DNA of 64,000 nucleotides from Auanema rhodensis (Eukaryota > Nematoda > Chromadorea > Rhabditida > Rhabditidae). This document shows, piece by piece, positions 29,034-43,000 of this stretch. How positions within the stretch are numbered: the stretch's first letter is position 1; each line of letters begins with the position of its first letter. Below the pieces are notes generated by a model, which was not told the origin of the DNA, did no database searches, and saw nothing but the letters and a program-made list of their open reading frames with translations. The position numbers and the translations under genes are program-made. The stretch lies in NCBI GenBank assembly GCA_964057225.1, contig OZ059896.1, positions 19,340,501 to 19,404,500 of the forward strand. Direction: 5' to 3'.

Positions 29034-29041
29034 CTCGGTGC

Positions 29042-29092
29042 ATTTTTAAGCTAGCGCAAATCTGATAACACAGATCGACGCAGCTTAAAAAT
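29042..29092. repeat. Compound 51-nt hairpin (11 + 3 + 5 bp)
   Basis: The outer stem pairs atttttaagct with agcttaaaaat, 11 bp perfect. Inside, after one bulged a, gcg pairs with cgc (3 bp). Then comes a 3x3 internal loop, and atctg pairs with cagat (5 bp) around the loop ataaca. It is the strongest secondary structure in the monomer. X-type and related monomers change m309-m310 to ta, shortening the outer stem to 9 bp. m263 = g (5171-5180, 8681-8690 and 9734-9743) and m301 = t (near 0.99, 4.86, 6.27 and 8.37 kb) each add a mismatch. I found no compensatory pair changes. Confidence 0.85.
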
Positions 29093-29094
29093 CC

Positions 29095-29105
29095 GCATCG
29101 AATGC
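29095..29105. repeat. Short dyad gcat/atgc
   Basis: gcat and atgc pair around cga. It is only 4 bp and may be chance. It immediately follows the compound hairpin and makes the last third of the monomer dense in inverted repeats. Confidence 0.45.
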
Positions 29106-32100
29106 ACTATACTACATTGAGAAACGCTTAATACAAAAATTAGTTATGATCGTTTGAAAAATGATGCATTAGTGTATGTTGAGTTTCCATATACACTCAA
29201 CATTGCTTCCAAAAACATTTTGACAAAAATTTTTTCGAAAAATTTCAAGATAATTTAGCAAAAAGTAGATGTTTTTAGATTCCTTTTTTCAAGGCAAAGA
29301 CGATGGACAATGTTATTCAACGAAAAAATTAATTCTTCAGGGTGAAAATCGAGGATATAAGTGTGAACTTATATCAGTTGATATCTCGGTGCATTTTTAA
29401 GCTAGCGCAAATCTGATAACACAGATCGACGCAGCTTAAAATACCGCATCGAATGCACTATAGTACATGGAGAAACGCTTAATACAAAAATTAGTTATGA
29501 TCGTTTGAAAAATGATGCATTAGTGTATGTTGAGTTTCCATGTACACTCAACATTGCTTCCAAAAACATTTTGACAAAAATTTTTTCGAAAAATTTCAAA
29601 ATAATTTAGCAAAGAGTAGATGTTTTTAGATTCCTTTTTTCAAGGCAAAGACGATGGACAATGTTATTCAACGAAAAAATTAATTCTTCAGGGTGAAAAT
29701 CGAGGATATAAGTGTGAACTTATATCAGTTGATATCTCGGTGCATTTTTAAGCTAGCGCAAATCTGATAACACAGATCGACGCAGCTTAAAAATCCGCAT
29801 CGAATGCACTATACTACATTGAGAAACGCTTAATACAAAAATTAGTTATGATCGTTTGAAAAATGATGCATTAGTGTATGTTGAGTTTCCATATACACTC
29901 AACATTGCTTCCAAAAACATTTTGACAAAAATTTTTTCGAAAAATTTCAAAATAATTTAGCAAAAAGTAGATGTTTTTAGATTCCTTTTTTCAAGGCAAA
30001 GACGATGGACAATGTTATTCAACGAAAAAATTAATTCTTCAGGGTGAAAATCGAGGATATAAGTGTGAACTTATATCAGTTGATATCTCGGTGCATTTTT
30101 AAGCTAGCGCAAATCTGATAACACAGATCGACGCAGCTTAAAATACCGCATCGAATGCACTATAGTACATGGAGAAACGCTTAATACAAAAATTAGTTAT
30201 GATCGTTTGAAAAATGATGCATTAGTGTATGTTGAGTTTCCATGTACACTCAACATTGCTTCCAAAAACATTTTGACAAAAATTTTTTCGAAAAATTTCA
30301 AAATAATTTAGCAAAGAGTAGATGTTTTTAGATTCCTTTTTTCAAGGCAAAGACGATGGACAATGTTATTCAACGAAAAAATTAATTCTTCAGGGTGAAA
30401 ATCGAGGATATAAGTGTGAACTTATATCAGTTGATATCTCGGTGCATTTTTAAGCTAGCGCAAATCTGATAACACAGATCGACGCAGCTTAAAAATCCGC
30501 ATCGAATGCACTATACTACATTGAGAAACGCTTAATACAAGAATTAGTTATGATCGTTTGAAAAATGATGCATTAGTGTATGTTGAGTTTCCATGTACAC
30601 TCAACATTGCTTCCAAAAACATTTTGACAAAAATTTTTTCGAAAAATTTCAAAATAATTTAGCAAAAAGTAGATGTTTTTAGATTCCTTTTTTCAAGGCA
30701 AAGACGATGGACAATGTTATTCAACGAAAAAATTAATTCTTTAGGGTGAAAATCGAGGATATAAGTGTGAACTTATATCAGTTGATATCTCGGTGCATTT
30801 TTAAGCTAGCGCAAATCTGATAACACAGATCGACGCAGCTTAAAAATCCGCATCGAATGCACTATACTACATTAAGAAACGCTTAATACAAAAATTAGTT
30901 ATGATCGTTTGAAAAATGATGCATTAGTGTATGTTGAGTTTCCATGTACACTCAACATTGCTTCCAAAAACATTTTGACAAAAATTTTTTCGAAAAATTT
31001 CAAAATAATTTAGCAAAAAGTAGATGTTTTTAGATTCCTTTTTTCAAGGCAAAGACGATGGACAATGTTATTCAACGAAAAAATTAATTCTTCAGGGTGA
31101 AAATCGAGGATATAAGTGTGAACTTATATCAGTTGATATCTCGGTGCATTTTTAAGCTAGCGCAAATCTGATAACACAGATCGACGCAGCTTAAAAATCC
31201 GCATCGAATGCACTATACTACATTGAGAAACGCTTAATACAAAAATTAGTTATGATCGTTTGAAAAATGATGCATTAGTGTATGTTGAGTTTCCATATAC
31301 ACTCAACATTGCTTCCAAAAACATTTTGACAAAAATTTTTTCGAAAAATTTCAAAATAATTTAGCAAAAAGTAGATGTTTTTAGATTCCTTTTTTCAAGG
31401 CAAAGACGATGGACAATGTTATTCAACGAAAAAATTAATTCTTCAGGGTGAAAATCGAGGATATAAGTGTGAACTTATATCAGTTGATATCTCGGTGCAT
31501 TTTTAAGCTAGCGCAAATCTGATAACACAGATCGACGCAGCTTAAAATACCGCATCGAATGCACTATAGTACATGGAGAAACGCTTAATACAAAAATTAG
31601 TTATGATCGTTTGAAAAATGATGCATTAGTGTATGTTGAGTTTCCATGTACACTCAACATTGCTTCCAAAAACATTTTGACAAAAATTTTTTCGAAAAAT
31701 TTCAAAATAATTTAGCAAAGAGTAGATGTTTTTAGATTCCTTTTTTCAAGGCAAAGACGATGGACAATGTTATTCAACGAAAAAATTAATTCTTCAGGGT
31801 GAAAATCGAGGATATAAGTGTGAACTTATATCAGTTGATATCTCGGTGCATTTTTAAGCTAGCGCAAATCTGATAACACAGATCGACGCAGCTTAAAAAT
31901 CCGCATCGAATGCACTATACTACATTGAGAAACGCTTAATACAAGAATTAGTTATGATCGTTTGAAAAATGATGCATTAGTGTATGTTGAGTTTCCATGT
32001 ACACTCAACATTGCTTCCAAAAACATTTTGACAAAAATTTTTTCGAAAAATTTCAAAATAATTTAGCAAAAAGTAGATGTTTTTAGATTCCTTTTTTCAA

Positions 32101-32643
32101 GGCAAAGACGATACACAATGTTATTCAACGAAAAAATTAATTCTTTAGGGTGAAAATCGAGGATATAAGTGTGAACTTATATCAGTTGATATCTCGGTGC
32201 ATTTTTAAGCTAGCGCAAATCTGATAACACAGATCGACGCAGCTTAAAAATCCGCATCGAATGCACTATACTACATTAAGAAACGCTTAATACAAAAATT
32301 AGTTATGATCGTTTGAAAAATGATGCATTAGTGTATGTTGAGTTTCCATGTACACTCAACATTGCTTCCAAAAACATTTTGACAAAAATTTTTTCGAAAA
32401 ATTTCAAAATAATTTAGCAAAAAGTAGATGTTTTTAGATTCCTTTTTTCAAGGCAAAGACGATGGACAATGTTATTCAACGAAAAAATTAATTCTTCAGG
32501 GTGAAAATCGAGGATATAAGTGTGAACTTATATCAGTTGATATCTCGGTGCATTTTTAAGCTAGCGCAAATCTGATAACACAGATCGACGCAGCTTAAAA
32601 ATCCGCATCGAATGCACTATACTACATTGAGAAACGCTTAATA

Positions 32644-35600
32644 CAAGAATTAGTTATGATCGTTTGAAAAATGATGCATTAGTGTATGTTGAGTTTCCAT
32701 GTACACTCAACATTGCTTCCAAAAACATTTTGACAAAAATTTTTTCGAAAAATTTCAAAATAATTTAGCAAAAAGTAGATGTTTTTGGATTCCTTTTTTC
32801 AAGGCAAAGACGATGGACAATGTTATTCAACGAAAAAATTAATTCTTCAGGGTGAAAATCGAGGATATAAGTGTGAACTTATATCAGTTGATATCTCGGT
32901 GCATTTTTAAGCTAGCGCAAATCTGATAACACAGATCGACGCAGCTTAAAATACCGCATCGAATGCACTATTCTACATGGAGAAACGCTTAATACAAAAA
33001 TTAGTTATGATCGTTTGAAAAATGATGCATTAGTGTATGTTGAGTTTCCATGTACACTCAACATTGCTTCCAAAAACATTTTGACAAAAATTTTTTCGAA
33101 AAATTTCAAAATAATTTAGCAAAAAGTAGATGTTTTTAGATTCCTTTTTTCAAGGCAAAGACGATGGACAATGTTATTCAACGAAAAAATTAATTCTTCA
33201 GGGTGAAAATCGAGGATATAAGTGTGAACTTATATCAGTTGATATCTCGGTGCATTTTTAAGCTAGCGCAAATCTGATAACACAGATCGACGCAGCTTAA
33301 AAATCCGCATCGAATGCACTATACTACATTGAGAAACGCTTAATACAAGAATTAGTTATGATCGTTTGAAAAATGATGCATTAGTGTATGTTGAGTTTCC
33401 ATGTACACTCAACATTGCTTCCAAAAACATTTTGACAAAAATTTTTTCGAAAAATTTCAAAATAATTTAGCAAAAAGTAGATGTTTTTGGATTCCTTTTT
33501 TCAAGGCAAAGACGATGGACAATGTTATTCAACGAAAAAATTAATTCTTCAGGGTGAAAATCGAGGATATAAGTGTGAACTTATATCAGTTGATATATCG
33601 GTGCATTTTTAAGCTAGCGCAAATCTGATAACACAGATCGACGCAGCTTAAAATACCGCATCGAATGCACTATACTACATGGAGAAACGCTTAATACAAA
33701 AATTAGTTATGATCGTTTGAAAAATGATGCATTAGTGTATGTTGAGTTTCCATGTACACTCAACATTGCTTCCAAAAACATTTTGACAAAAATTTTTTCG
33801 AAAAATTTCAAAATAATTTAGCAAAAAGTAGATGTTTTTAGATTCCTTTTTTCAAGGCAAAGACGATGGACAATGTTATTCAACGAAAAAATTAATTCTT
33901 CAGGGTGAAAATCGAGGATATAAGTGTGAACTTATATCAGTTGATATCTCGGTGCATTTTTAAGCTAGCGCAAATCTGATAACACAGATCGACGCAGCTT
34001 AAAAATCCGCATCGAATGCACTATACTACATTAAGAAACGCTTAATACAAAAATTAGTTATGATCGTTTGAAAAATGATGCATTAGTGTATGTTGAGTTT
34101 CCATGTACACTCAACATTGCTTCCAAAAACATTTTGACAAAAATTTTTTCGAAAAATTTCAAAATAATTTAGCAAAAAGTAGATGTTTTTGGATTCCTTT
34201 TTTCAAGGCAAAGACGATGGACAATGTTATTCAACGAAAAAATTAATTCTTCAGGGTGAAAATCGAGGATATAAGTGTGAACTTATATCAGTTGATATCT
34301 CGGTGCATTTTTAAGCTAGCGCAAATCTGATAACACAGATCGACGCAGCTTAAAAATCCGCATCGAATGCACTATACTACATTGAGAAACGCTTAATACA
34401 AGAATTAGTTATGATCGTTTGAAAAATGATGCATTAGTGTATGTTGAGTTTCCATGTACACTCAACATTGCTTCCAAAAACATTTTGACAAAAATTTTTT
34501 CGAAAAATTTCAAAATAATTTAGCAAAAAGTAGATGTTTTTAGATTCCTTTTTTCAAGGCAAAGACGATGGACAATGTTATTCAACGAAAAAATTAATTC
34601 TTTAGGGTGAAAATCGAGGATATAAGTGTGAACTTATATCAGTTGATATCTCGGTGCATTTTTAAGCTAGCGCAAATCTGATAACACAGATCGACGCAGC
34701 TTAAAAATCCGCATCGAATGCACTATACTACATTAAGAAACGCTTAATACAAAAATTAGTTATGATCGTTTGAAAAATGATGCATTAGTGTATGTTGAGT
34801 TTCCATGTACACTCAACATTGCTTCCAAAAACATTTTGACAAAAATTTTTTCGAAAAATATCAAAATAATTTAGCAAAAAGTAGATGTTTTTAGATTCCT
34901 TTTTTCAAGGCAAAGACGATGGACAATGTTATTCAACGAAAAAATTAATTCTTCAGGGTGAAAATCGAGGATATAAGTGTGAACTTATATCAGTTGATAT
35001 CTCGGTGCATTTTTAAGCTAGCGCAAATCTGATAACACAGATCGACGCAGCTTAAAAATCCGCATCGAATGCACTATACTACATTGAGAAACGCTTAATA
35101 CAAGAATTAGTTATGATCGTTTGAAAAATGATGCATTAGTGTATGTTGAGTTTCCATGTACACTCAACATTGCTTCCAAAAACATTTTGACAAAAATTTT
35201 TTCGAAAAATTTCAAAATAATTTAGCAAAAAGTAGATGTTTTTGGATTCCTTTTTTCAAGGCAAAGACGATGGACAATGTTATTCAACGAAAAAATTAAT
35301 TCTTCAGGGTGAAAATCGAGGATATAAGTGTGAACTTATATCAGTTGATATCTCGGTGCATTTTTAAGCTAGCGCAAATCTGATAACACAGATCGACGCA
35401 GCTTAAAATACCGCATCGGATGCACTATTCTACATGGAGAAACGCTTAATACAAAAATTAGTTATGATCGTTTGAAAAATGATGCATTAGTGTATGTTGA
35501 GTTTCCATGTACACTCAACATTGCTTCCAAAAACATTTTGACAAAAATTTTTTCGAAAAATTTCAAAATAATTTAGCAAAAAGTAGATGTTTTTAGATTC

Positions 35601-36504
35601 CTTCTTTCAAGGCAAAGACGATGGACAATGTTATTCAACGAAAAAATTAATTCTTCAGGGTGAAAATCGAGGATATAAGTGTGAACTTATATCAGTTGAT
35701 ATCTCGGTGCATTTTTAAGCTAGCGCAAATCTGATAACACAGATCGACGCAGCTTAAAAATCCGCATCGAATGCACTATACTACATTGAGAAACGCTTAA
35801 TACAAGAATTAGTTATGATCGTTTGAAAAATGATGCATTAGTGTATGTTGAGTTTCCATGTACACTCAACATTGCTTCCAAAAACATTTTGACAAAAATT
35901 TTTTCGAAAAATTTCAAAATAATTTAGCAAAAAGTAGATGTTTTTAGATTCCTTCTTTCAAGGCAAAGACGATGGACAATGTTATTCAACGAAAAAATTA
36001 ATTCTTCAGGGTGAAAATCGAGGATATAAGTGTGAACTTATATCAGTTGATATCTCGGTGCATTTTTAAGCTAGCGCAAATCTGATAACACAGATCGACG
36101 CAGCTTAAAAATCCGCATCGAATGCACTATACTACATTAAGAAACGCTTAATACAAAAATTAGTTATGATCGTTTGAAAAATGATGCATTAGTGTATGTT
36201 GAGTTTCCATGTACACTCAACATTGCTTCCAAAAACATTTTGACAAAAATTTTTTCGAAAAATTTCAAAATAATTTAGCAAAAAGTAGATGTTTTTGGAT
36301 TCCTTTTTTCAAGGCAAAGACGATGGACAATGTTATTCAACGAAAAAATTAATTCTTCAGGGTGAAAATCGAGGATATAAGTGTGAACTTATATCAGTTG
36401 ATATCTCGGTGCATTTTTAAGCTAGCGCAAATCTGATAACACAGATCGACGCAGCTTAAAAATCCGCATCGAATGCACTATACTACATTGAGAAACGCTT
36501 AATA
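32644..36504. repeat. m144 = g domain
   Basis: Eleven monomers in which copies with ggattcc alternate with agattcc copies. Together with the Z-W pair before it, 31942-34398 forms a seven-monomer series. 34399-36504 is a six-monomer version in which the monomer at 35803 carries the start of one neighbour (caagaatta) and the cattaag ending of the next, as if one monomer had been lost by exchange. Endings tattctacatgg (near 32970 and 35426) and tatactacatgg replace the X ending. The cttcttt change is shared by two adjacent monomers (35452, 35803). Confidence 0.75.
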
Positions 36505-39500
36505 CAAGAATTAGTTATGATCGTTTGAAAAATGATGCATTAGTGTATGTTGAGTTTCCATGTACACTCAACATTGCTTCCAAAAACATTTTGACAAAAA
36601 TTTTTTCGAAAAATTTCAAAATAATTTAGCAAAAAGTAGATGTTTTTAGATTCCTTTTTTCAAGGCAAAGACGATGGACAATGTTATTCAACGAAAAAAT
36701 TAATTCTTTAGGGTGAAAATCGAGGATATAAGTGTGAACTTATATCAGTTGATATCTCGGTGCATTTTTAAGCTAGCGCAAATCTGATAACACAGATCGA
36801 CGCAGCTTAAAAATCCGCATCGAATGCACTATACTACATTAAGAAACGCTGAATACAAAAATTAGTTATGATCGTTTGAAAAATGATGCATTAGTGTATG
36901 TTGAGTTTCCATGTACACTCAACATTGCTTCCAAAAACATTTTGACAAAAATTTTTTCGAAAAATTTCAAAATAATTTAGCAAAAAGTAGATGTTTTTAG
37001 ATTCCTTTTTTCAAGGCAAAGACGATGGACAATGTTATTCAACAAAAAAATTAATTCTTCAGGGTGAAAATCGAGGATATAAGTGTAAACTTATATCAGT
37101 TGATATCTCGGTGCATTTTTAAGCTAGCGCAAATCTGATAACACAGATCGACGCAGCTTAAAAATCCGCATCGAATGCACTATACTACATTAAGAAACGC
37201 TTAATACAAAAATTAGTTATGATCGTTTGAAAAATGATGCATTAGTGTATGTTGAGTTTCCATGTACACTCAACATTGCTTCCAAAAACATTTTGACAAA
37301 AATTTTTTCGAAAAATTTCAAAATAATTTAGCAAAAAGTAGATGTTTTTGGATTCCTTTTTTCAAGGCAAAGACGATGGACAATGTTATTCAACGAAAAA
37401 ATTAATTCTTCAGGGTGAAAATCGAGGATATAAGTGTAAACTTATATCAGTTGATATCTCGGTGCATTTTTAAGCTAGCGCAAATCTGATAACACAGATC
37501 GACGCAGCTTAAAATACCGCATCGAATGCACTATACTACATGGAGAAACGCTTAATACAAAAATTAGTTATGATCGTTTGAAAAATGATGCATTAGTGTA
37601 TGTTGAGTTTCCATGTACACTCAACATTGCTTCCAAAAACATTTTGACAAAAATTTTTTCGAAAAATTTCAAAATAATTTAGCAAAAAGTAGATGTTTTT
37701 AGATTTCTTTTTTCAAGGCAAAGACGATGGACAATGTTATTCAACGAAAAAATTAATTCTTCAGGGTGAAAATCGAGGATATAAGTGTAAACTTATATCA
37801 GTTGATATCTCGGTGCATTTTTAAGCTAGCGCAAATCTGATAACACAGATCGACGCAGCTTAAAATACCGCATCGAATGCACTATACTACATGGAGAAAC
37901 GCTTAATACAAAAATTAGTTATGATCGTTTGAAAAATGATGCATTAGTGTATGTTGAGTTTCCATGTACACTCAACATTGCTTCCAAAAACATTTTGACA
38001 AAAATTTTTTCGAAAAATTTCAAAATAATTTAGCAAAAAGTAGATGTTTTTAGATTCTATTTTTCAAGGCAAAGACGATGGACAATGTTATTCAACGAAA
38101 AAATTAATTCTTCAGGGTGAAAATCGAGGATATAAGTGTGAACTTATATCAGTTGATATCTCGGTGCATTTTTAAGCTAGCGCAAATCTGATAACACAGA
38201 TCGACGCAGCTTAAAAATCCGCATCGAATGCACTATACTACATTGAGAAACGCTTAATACAAGAATTAGTTATGATCGTTTGAAAAATGATGCATTAGTG
38301 TATGTTGAGTTTCCATGTACACTCAACATTGCTTCCAAAAACATTTTGACAAAAATTTTTTCGAAAAATTTCAAAATAATTTAGCAAAAAGTAGATGTTT
38401 TTAGATTCCTTTTTTCAAGGCAAAGACGATGGACAATGTTATTCAACGAAAAAATTAATTCTTTAGGGTGAAAATCGAGGATATAAGTGTGAACTTATAT
38501 CAGTTGATATCTCGGTGCATTTTTAAGCTAGCGCAAATCTGATAACACAGATCGACGCAGCTTAAAAATCCGCATCGAATGCACTATACTACATTAAGAA
38601 ACGCTGAATACAAAAATTAGTTATGATCGTTTGAAAAATGATGCATTAGTGTATGTTGAGTTTCCATGTACACTCAACATTGCTTCCAAAAACATTTTGA
38701 CAAAAATTTTTTCGAAAAATTTCAAAATAATTTAGCAAAAAGTAGATGTTTTTAGATTCCTTTTTTCAAGGCAAAGACGATGGACAATGTTATTCAACAA
38801 AAAAATTAATTCTTCAGGGTGAAAATCGAGGATATAAGTGTAAACTTATATCAGTTGATATCTCGGTGCATTTTTAAGCTAGCGCAAATCTGATAACACA
38901 GATCGACGCAGCTTAAAAATCCGCATCGAATGCACTATACTACATTAAGAAACGCTTAATACAAAAATTAGTTATGATCGTTTGAAAAATGATGCATTAG
39001 TGTATGTTGAGTTTCCATGTACACTCAACATTGCTTCCAAAAACATTTTGACAAAAATTTTTTCGAAAAATTTCAAAATAATTTAGCAAAAAGTAGATGT
39101 TTTTGGATTCCTTTTTTCAAGGCAAAGACGATGGACAATGTTATTCAACGAAAAAATTAATTCTTCAGGGTGAAAATCGAGGATATAAGTGTAAACTTAT
39201 ATCAGTTGATATCTCGGTGCATTTTTAAGCTAGCGCAAATCTGATAACACAGATCGACGCAGCTTAAAATACCGCATCGAATGCACTATACTACATGGAG
39301 AAACGCTTAATACAAAAATTAGTTATGATCGTTTGAAAAATGATGCATTAGTGTATGTTGAGTTTCCATGTACACTCAACATTGCTTCCAAAAACATTTT
39401 GACAAAAATTTTTTCGAAAAATTTCAAAATAATTTAGCAAAAAGTAGATGTTTTTAGATTTCTTTTTTCAAGGCAAAGACGATGGACAATGTTATTCAAC

Positions 39501-40014
39501 GAAAAAATTAATTCTTCAGGGTGAAAATCGAGGATATAAGTGTAAACTTATATCAGTTGATATCTCGGTGCATTTTTAAGCTAGCGCAAATCTGATAACA
39601 CAGATCGACGCAGCTTAAAATACCGCATCGAATGCACTATACTACATGGAGAAACGCTTAATACAAAAATTAGTTATGATCGTTTGAAAAATGATGCATT
39701 AGTGTATGTTGAGTTTCCATGTACACTCAACATTGCTTCCAAAAACATTTTGACAAAAATTTTTTCGAAAAATTTCAAAATAATTTAGCAAAAAGTAGAT
39801 GTTTTTAGATTCTATTTTTCAAGGCAAAGACGATGGACAATGTTATTCAACGAAAAAATTAATTCTTCAGGGTGAAAATCGAGGATATAAGTGTGAACTT
39901 ATATCAGTTGATATCTCGGTGCATTTTTAAGCTAGCGCAAATCTGATAACACAGATCGACGCAGCTTAAAATACCGCATCGAATGCACTATACTACATGG
40001 AGAAACGCTTAATA
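36505..40014. repeat. Five-monomer higher-order unit (1755 bp), two copies
   Basis: Unit order: (1) caagaatta, ctttaggg, cattaag, cgctgaata; (2) caacaaaaa, gtgtaaac, cattaag; (3) ggattcc, gtgtaaac, tactacatgg; (4) gatttct, gtgtaaac, tactacatgg; (5) gattcta, gtgtgaac. Copies start at 36505 and 38260. They differ clearly only at the end of monomer 5, which reads aaaaatcc...cattgag in the first and aaaatacc...catggag in the second. The unit returns at 56512-61425. Confidence 0.9.
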
Positions 40015-43000
40015 CAAAAATTAGTTATGATCGTTTGAAAAATGATGCATTAGTGTATGTTGAGTTTCCATGTACACTCAACATTGCTTCCAAAAACATT
40101 TAGACAAAAATTTTTTCGAAAAATTTCAAAATAATTTAGCAAAAAGTAGATGTTTTTAGATTCCTTTTTTCAAGGCAAAGACGATGGACAATGTTATTCA
40201 ACGAAAAAATTAATTCTTCAGGGTGAAAATCGAGGATATAAGTGTGAACTTATATCAGTTGATATCTCGGTGCATTTTTAAGCTAGCGCAAATCTGATAA
40301 CACAGATCGACGCAGCTTAAAACACCGCATCGAATGCACTATACTACATTGAGAAACGCTTAATACAAGAATTAGTTATGATCGTTTGAAAAATGATGCA
40401 TTAGTGTATGTTGAGTTTCCATGTACACTCAACATTGCTTCCAAAAACATTTTGACAAAAAGTTTTTCGAAAAATTTCAAAATAATTTAGCAAAAAGTAG
40501 ATGTTTTTGGATTCCTTTTTTCAAGGCAAAGACGATGGACAATGTTATTCAACGAAAAAATTAATTCTTTAGGGTGAAAATCGAGGATATAAGTGTGAAC
40601 TTATATCAGTTGATATCTCGGTGCATTTTTAAGCTAGCGCAAATCTGATAACACAGATCGACGCAGCTTAAAAATCCGCATCGAATGCACTATACTACAT
40701 TTAGAAACGCTTAATACAAAAATTAGTTATGATCGTTTGAAAAATGATGCATTAGTGTATGTTGAGTTTCCATGTACACTCAACATTGCTTCCAAAAACA
40801 TTTTGACAAAAATTTTTTCGAAAAATTTCAAAATAATTTAGCAAAAAGTAGATGTTTTTAGATTCCTTTTTTCAAGGCAAAGACGATGGACAATGTTATT
40901 CAACGAAAAAATTAATTCTTCAGGGTGAAAATCGAGGATATAAGTGTGAACATATATCAGTTGATATATCGGTGCATTTTTAAGCTAGCGCAAATCTGAT
41001 AACACAGATCGACGCAGCTTAAAATACCGCATCGAATGCACTATACTACATTGAGAAACGCTTAATACAAAAATTAGTTATGATCGTTTGAAAAATGATG
41101 CATTAGTGTATGTTGAGTTTCCATGTACACTCAACATTGCTTCCAAAAACATTTTGACAAAAATTTTTTCGAAAAATTTCAAAATAATTTAGCAAAAAGT
41201 AGATGTTTTTAGATTCCTTTTTTCAAGGCAAAGACGATGGACAATGTTATTCGACGAAAAAATTAATTCTTTAGGGTGAAAATCGAGGATATAAGTGTGA
41301 ACTTATATCAGTTGATATCTCGGTGCATTTTTAAGCTAGCGCAAATCTGATAACACAGATCGACGCAGCTTAAAAATCCGCATCGAATGCACTATACTAC
41401 AATGAGAAACGCTTAATACAAGAATTAGTTATGATCGTTTGAGAAATGATGCATTAGTGTATGTTGAGTTTCCATGTACACTCAACATTGCTTCCAAAAA
41501 CATTTTGACAAAAAGTTTTTCGAAAAATTTCAAAATAATTTAGCAAAAAGTAGATGTTTTTGGATTCCTTTTTTCAAGGCAAAGACGATGGACAATGTTA
41601 TTCAACGAAAAAATTAATTCTTTAGGGTGAAAATCGAGGATATAAGTGTGAACTTATATCAGTTGATATCTCGGTGCATTTTTAAGCTAGCGCAAATCTG
41701 ATAACACAGATCGACGCAGCTTAAAAATCCGAATCGAATGCACTATACTACATTGAGAAACGCTTAATACAAAAATTAGTTATGATCGTTTGAAAAATGA
41801 TGCATTAGTGTATGTTGAGTTTCCATGTACACTCAACATTGCTTCCAAAAACATTTTGACAAAAATTTTTTCGAAAAATTTCAAAATAATTTAGCAAAAA
41901 GTAGATGTTTTTAGATTCCTTTTTTCAAGGCAAAGACGATGGACAATGTTATTCAACGAAAAAATTAATTCTTCAGGGTGAAAATCGAGGATATAAGTGT
42001 GAACATATATCAGTTGATATATCGGTGCATTTTTAAGCTAGCGCAAATCTGATAACACAGATCGACGCAGCTTAAAATACCGCATCGAATGCACTATACT
42101 ACATTTAGAAACGCTTAATACAAAAATTAGTTATGATCGTTTGAAAAATGATGCATTAGTGTATGTTGAGTTTCCATGTACACTCAACATTGCTTCCAAA
42201 AACATTTAGACAAAAATTTTTTCGAAAAATTTCAAAATAATTTAGCAAAAAGTAGATGTTTTTAGATTCCTTTTTTCAAGGCAAAGACGATGGACAATGT
42301 TATTCAACGAAAAAATTAATTCTTCAGGGTGAAAATCGAGGATATAAGTGTGAACTTATATCAGTTGATATCTCGGTGCATTTTTAAGCTAGCGCAAATC
42401 TGATAACACAGATCGACGCAGCTTAAAACACCGCATCGAATGCACTATACTACACTGAGAAACGCTTAATACAAGAATTAGTTATGATCGTTTGAAAAAT
42501 GATGCATTAGTGTATGTTGAGTTTCCATGTACACTCAACATTGCTTCCAAAAACATTTTGACAAAAAGTTTTTCGAAAAATTTCAAAATAATTTAGCAAA
42601 AAGTAGATGTTTTTGGATTCCTTTTTTCAAGGCAAAGACGATGGACAATGTTATTCAACGAAAAAATTAATTCTTTAGGGTGAAAATCGAGGATATAAGT
42701 GTGAACTTATATCAGTTGATATCTCGGTGCATTTTTAAGCTAGCGCAAATCTGATAACACAGATCGACGCAGCTTAAAAATCCGCATCGAATGCACTATA
42801 CTACATTAAAAAACGCTTAATACAAAAATTAGTTATGATCGTTTGAAAAATGATGCATTAGTGTATGTTGAGTTTCCATGTACACTCAACATTGCTTCCA
42901 AAAACATTTTGACAAAAATTTTTTCGAAAAATTTCAAAATAATTTAGCAAAAAGTAGATGTTTTTAGATTCCTTTTTTCAAGGCAAAGACGATGGACAAT

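Larger units (their letters stand above)
28783..29133 (+). repeat. Reference monomer (W type, near consensus)
   Basis: Chosen as a reference because it carries the most common base at each variable site I tracked. It is used to place the internal elements below; each recurs at 351-base steps through the window. Order from its start: opening caaaaatta (m1-m9); NsiI-type palindrome atgcat (m31-m36); dyad 1 (m43-m70); A/T-rich segment with the ttcgaa-centred palindrome (m92-m121); gacgatgg box (m166-m173); variable site m205 in cttcaggg; dyad around m221-m242; gatatc at m247-m252; compound hairpin m260-m310; short gcat/atgc dyad m313-m323; closing cgcttaata. Hand count gives 57 G and 53 C. Confidence 0.9.
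11233..32643. repeat. X-Y dimer domain (702 bp) with Z-W insertions
   Basis: 61 monomers. The backbone alternates X (catatac; aaaataccgc; tatagtacatgg) and Y (agcaaagag; aaaaatccgc; tatactacattg). Interspersed pairs Z (caagaatta, ctttaggg, cattaag) and W (near reference) turn some stretches into a four-monomer X-Y-Z-W unit of 1404 bp, clearest at 29836-32643. Runs of X (14041-15093) and of recombinant Y/X (20359-21060) show expansions within the pattern. The subvariants caagataa, ctcgctg and ttcaaaaaaatt tag longer internal duplications. Confidence 0.85.

Noticed and set aside
28783-29133. Known insect satellites of similar length (Drosophila 1.688 family, Tribolium 360-bp satellite)
   Set aside because: Length and A/T richness are similar, but I could not recall a convincing sequence match. 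Assigning the family needs a database search with the consensus monomer.
28783-29133. Two half-monomers of about 175 bp
   Set aside because: I compared the first and second halves by eye and saw no sustained similarity, so a dimeric origin of the 351-bp monomer is not supported.
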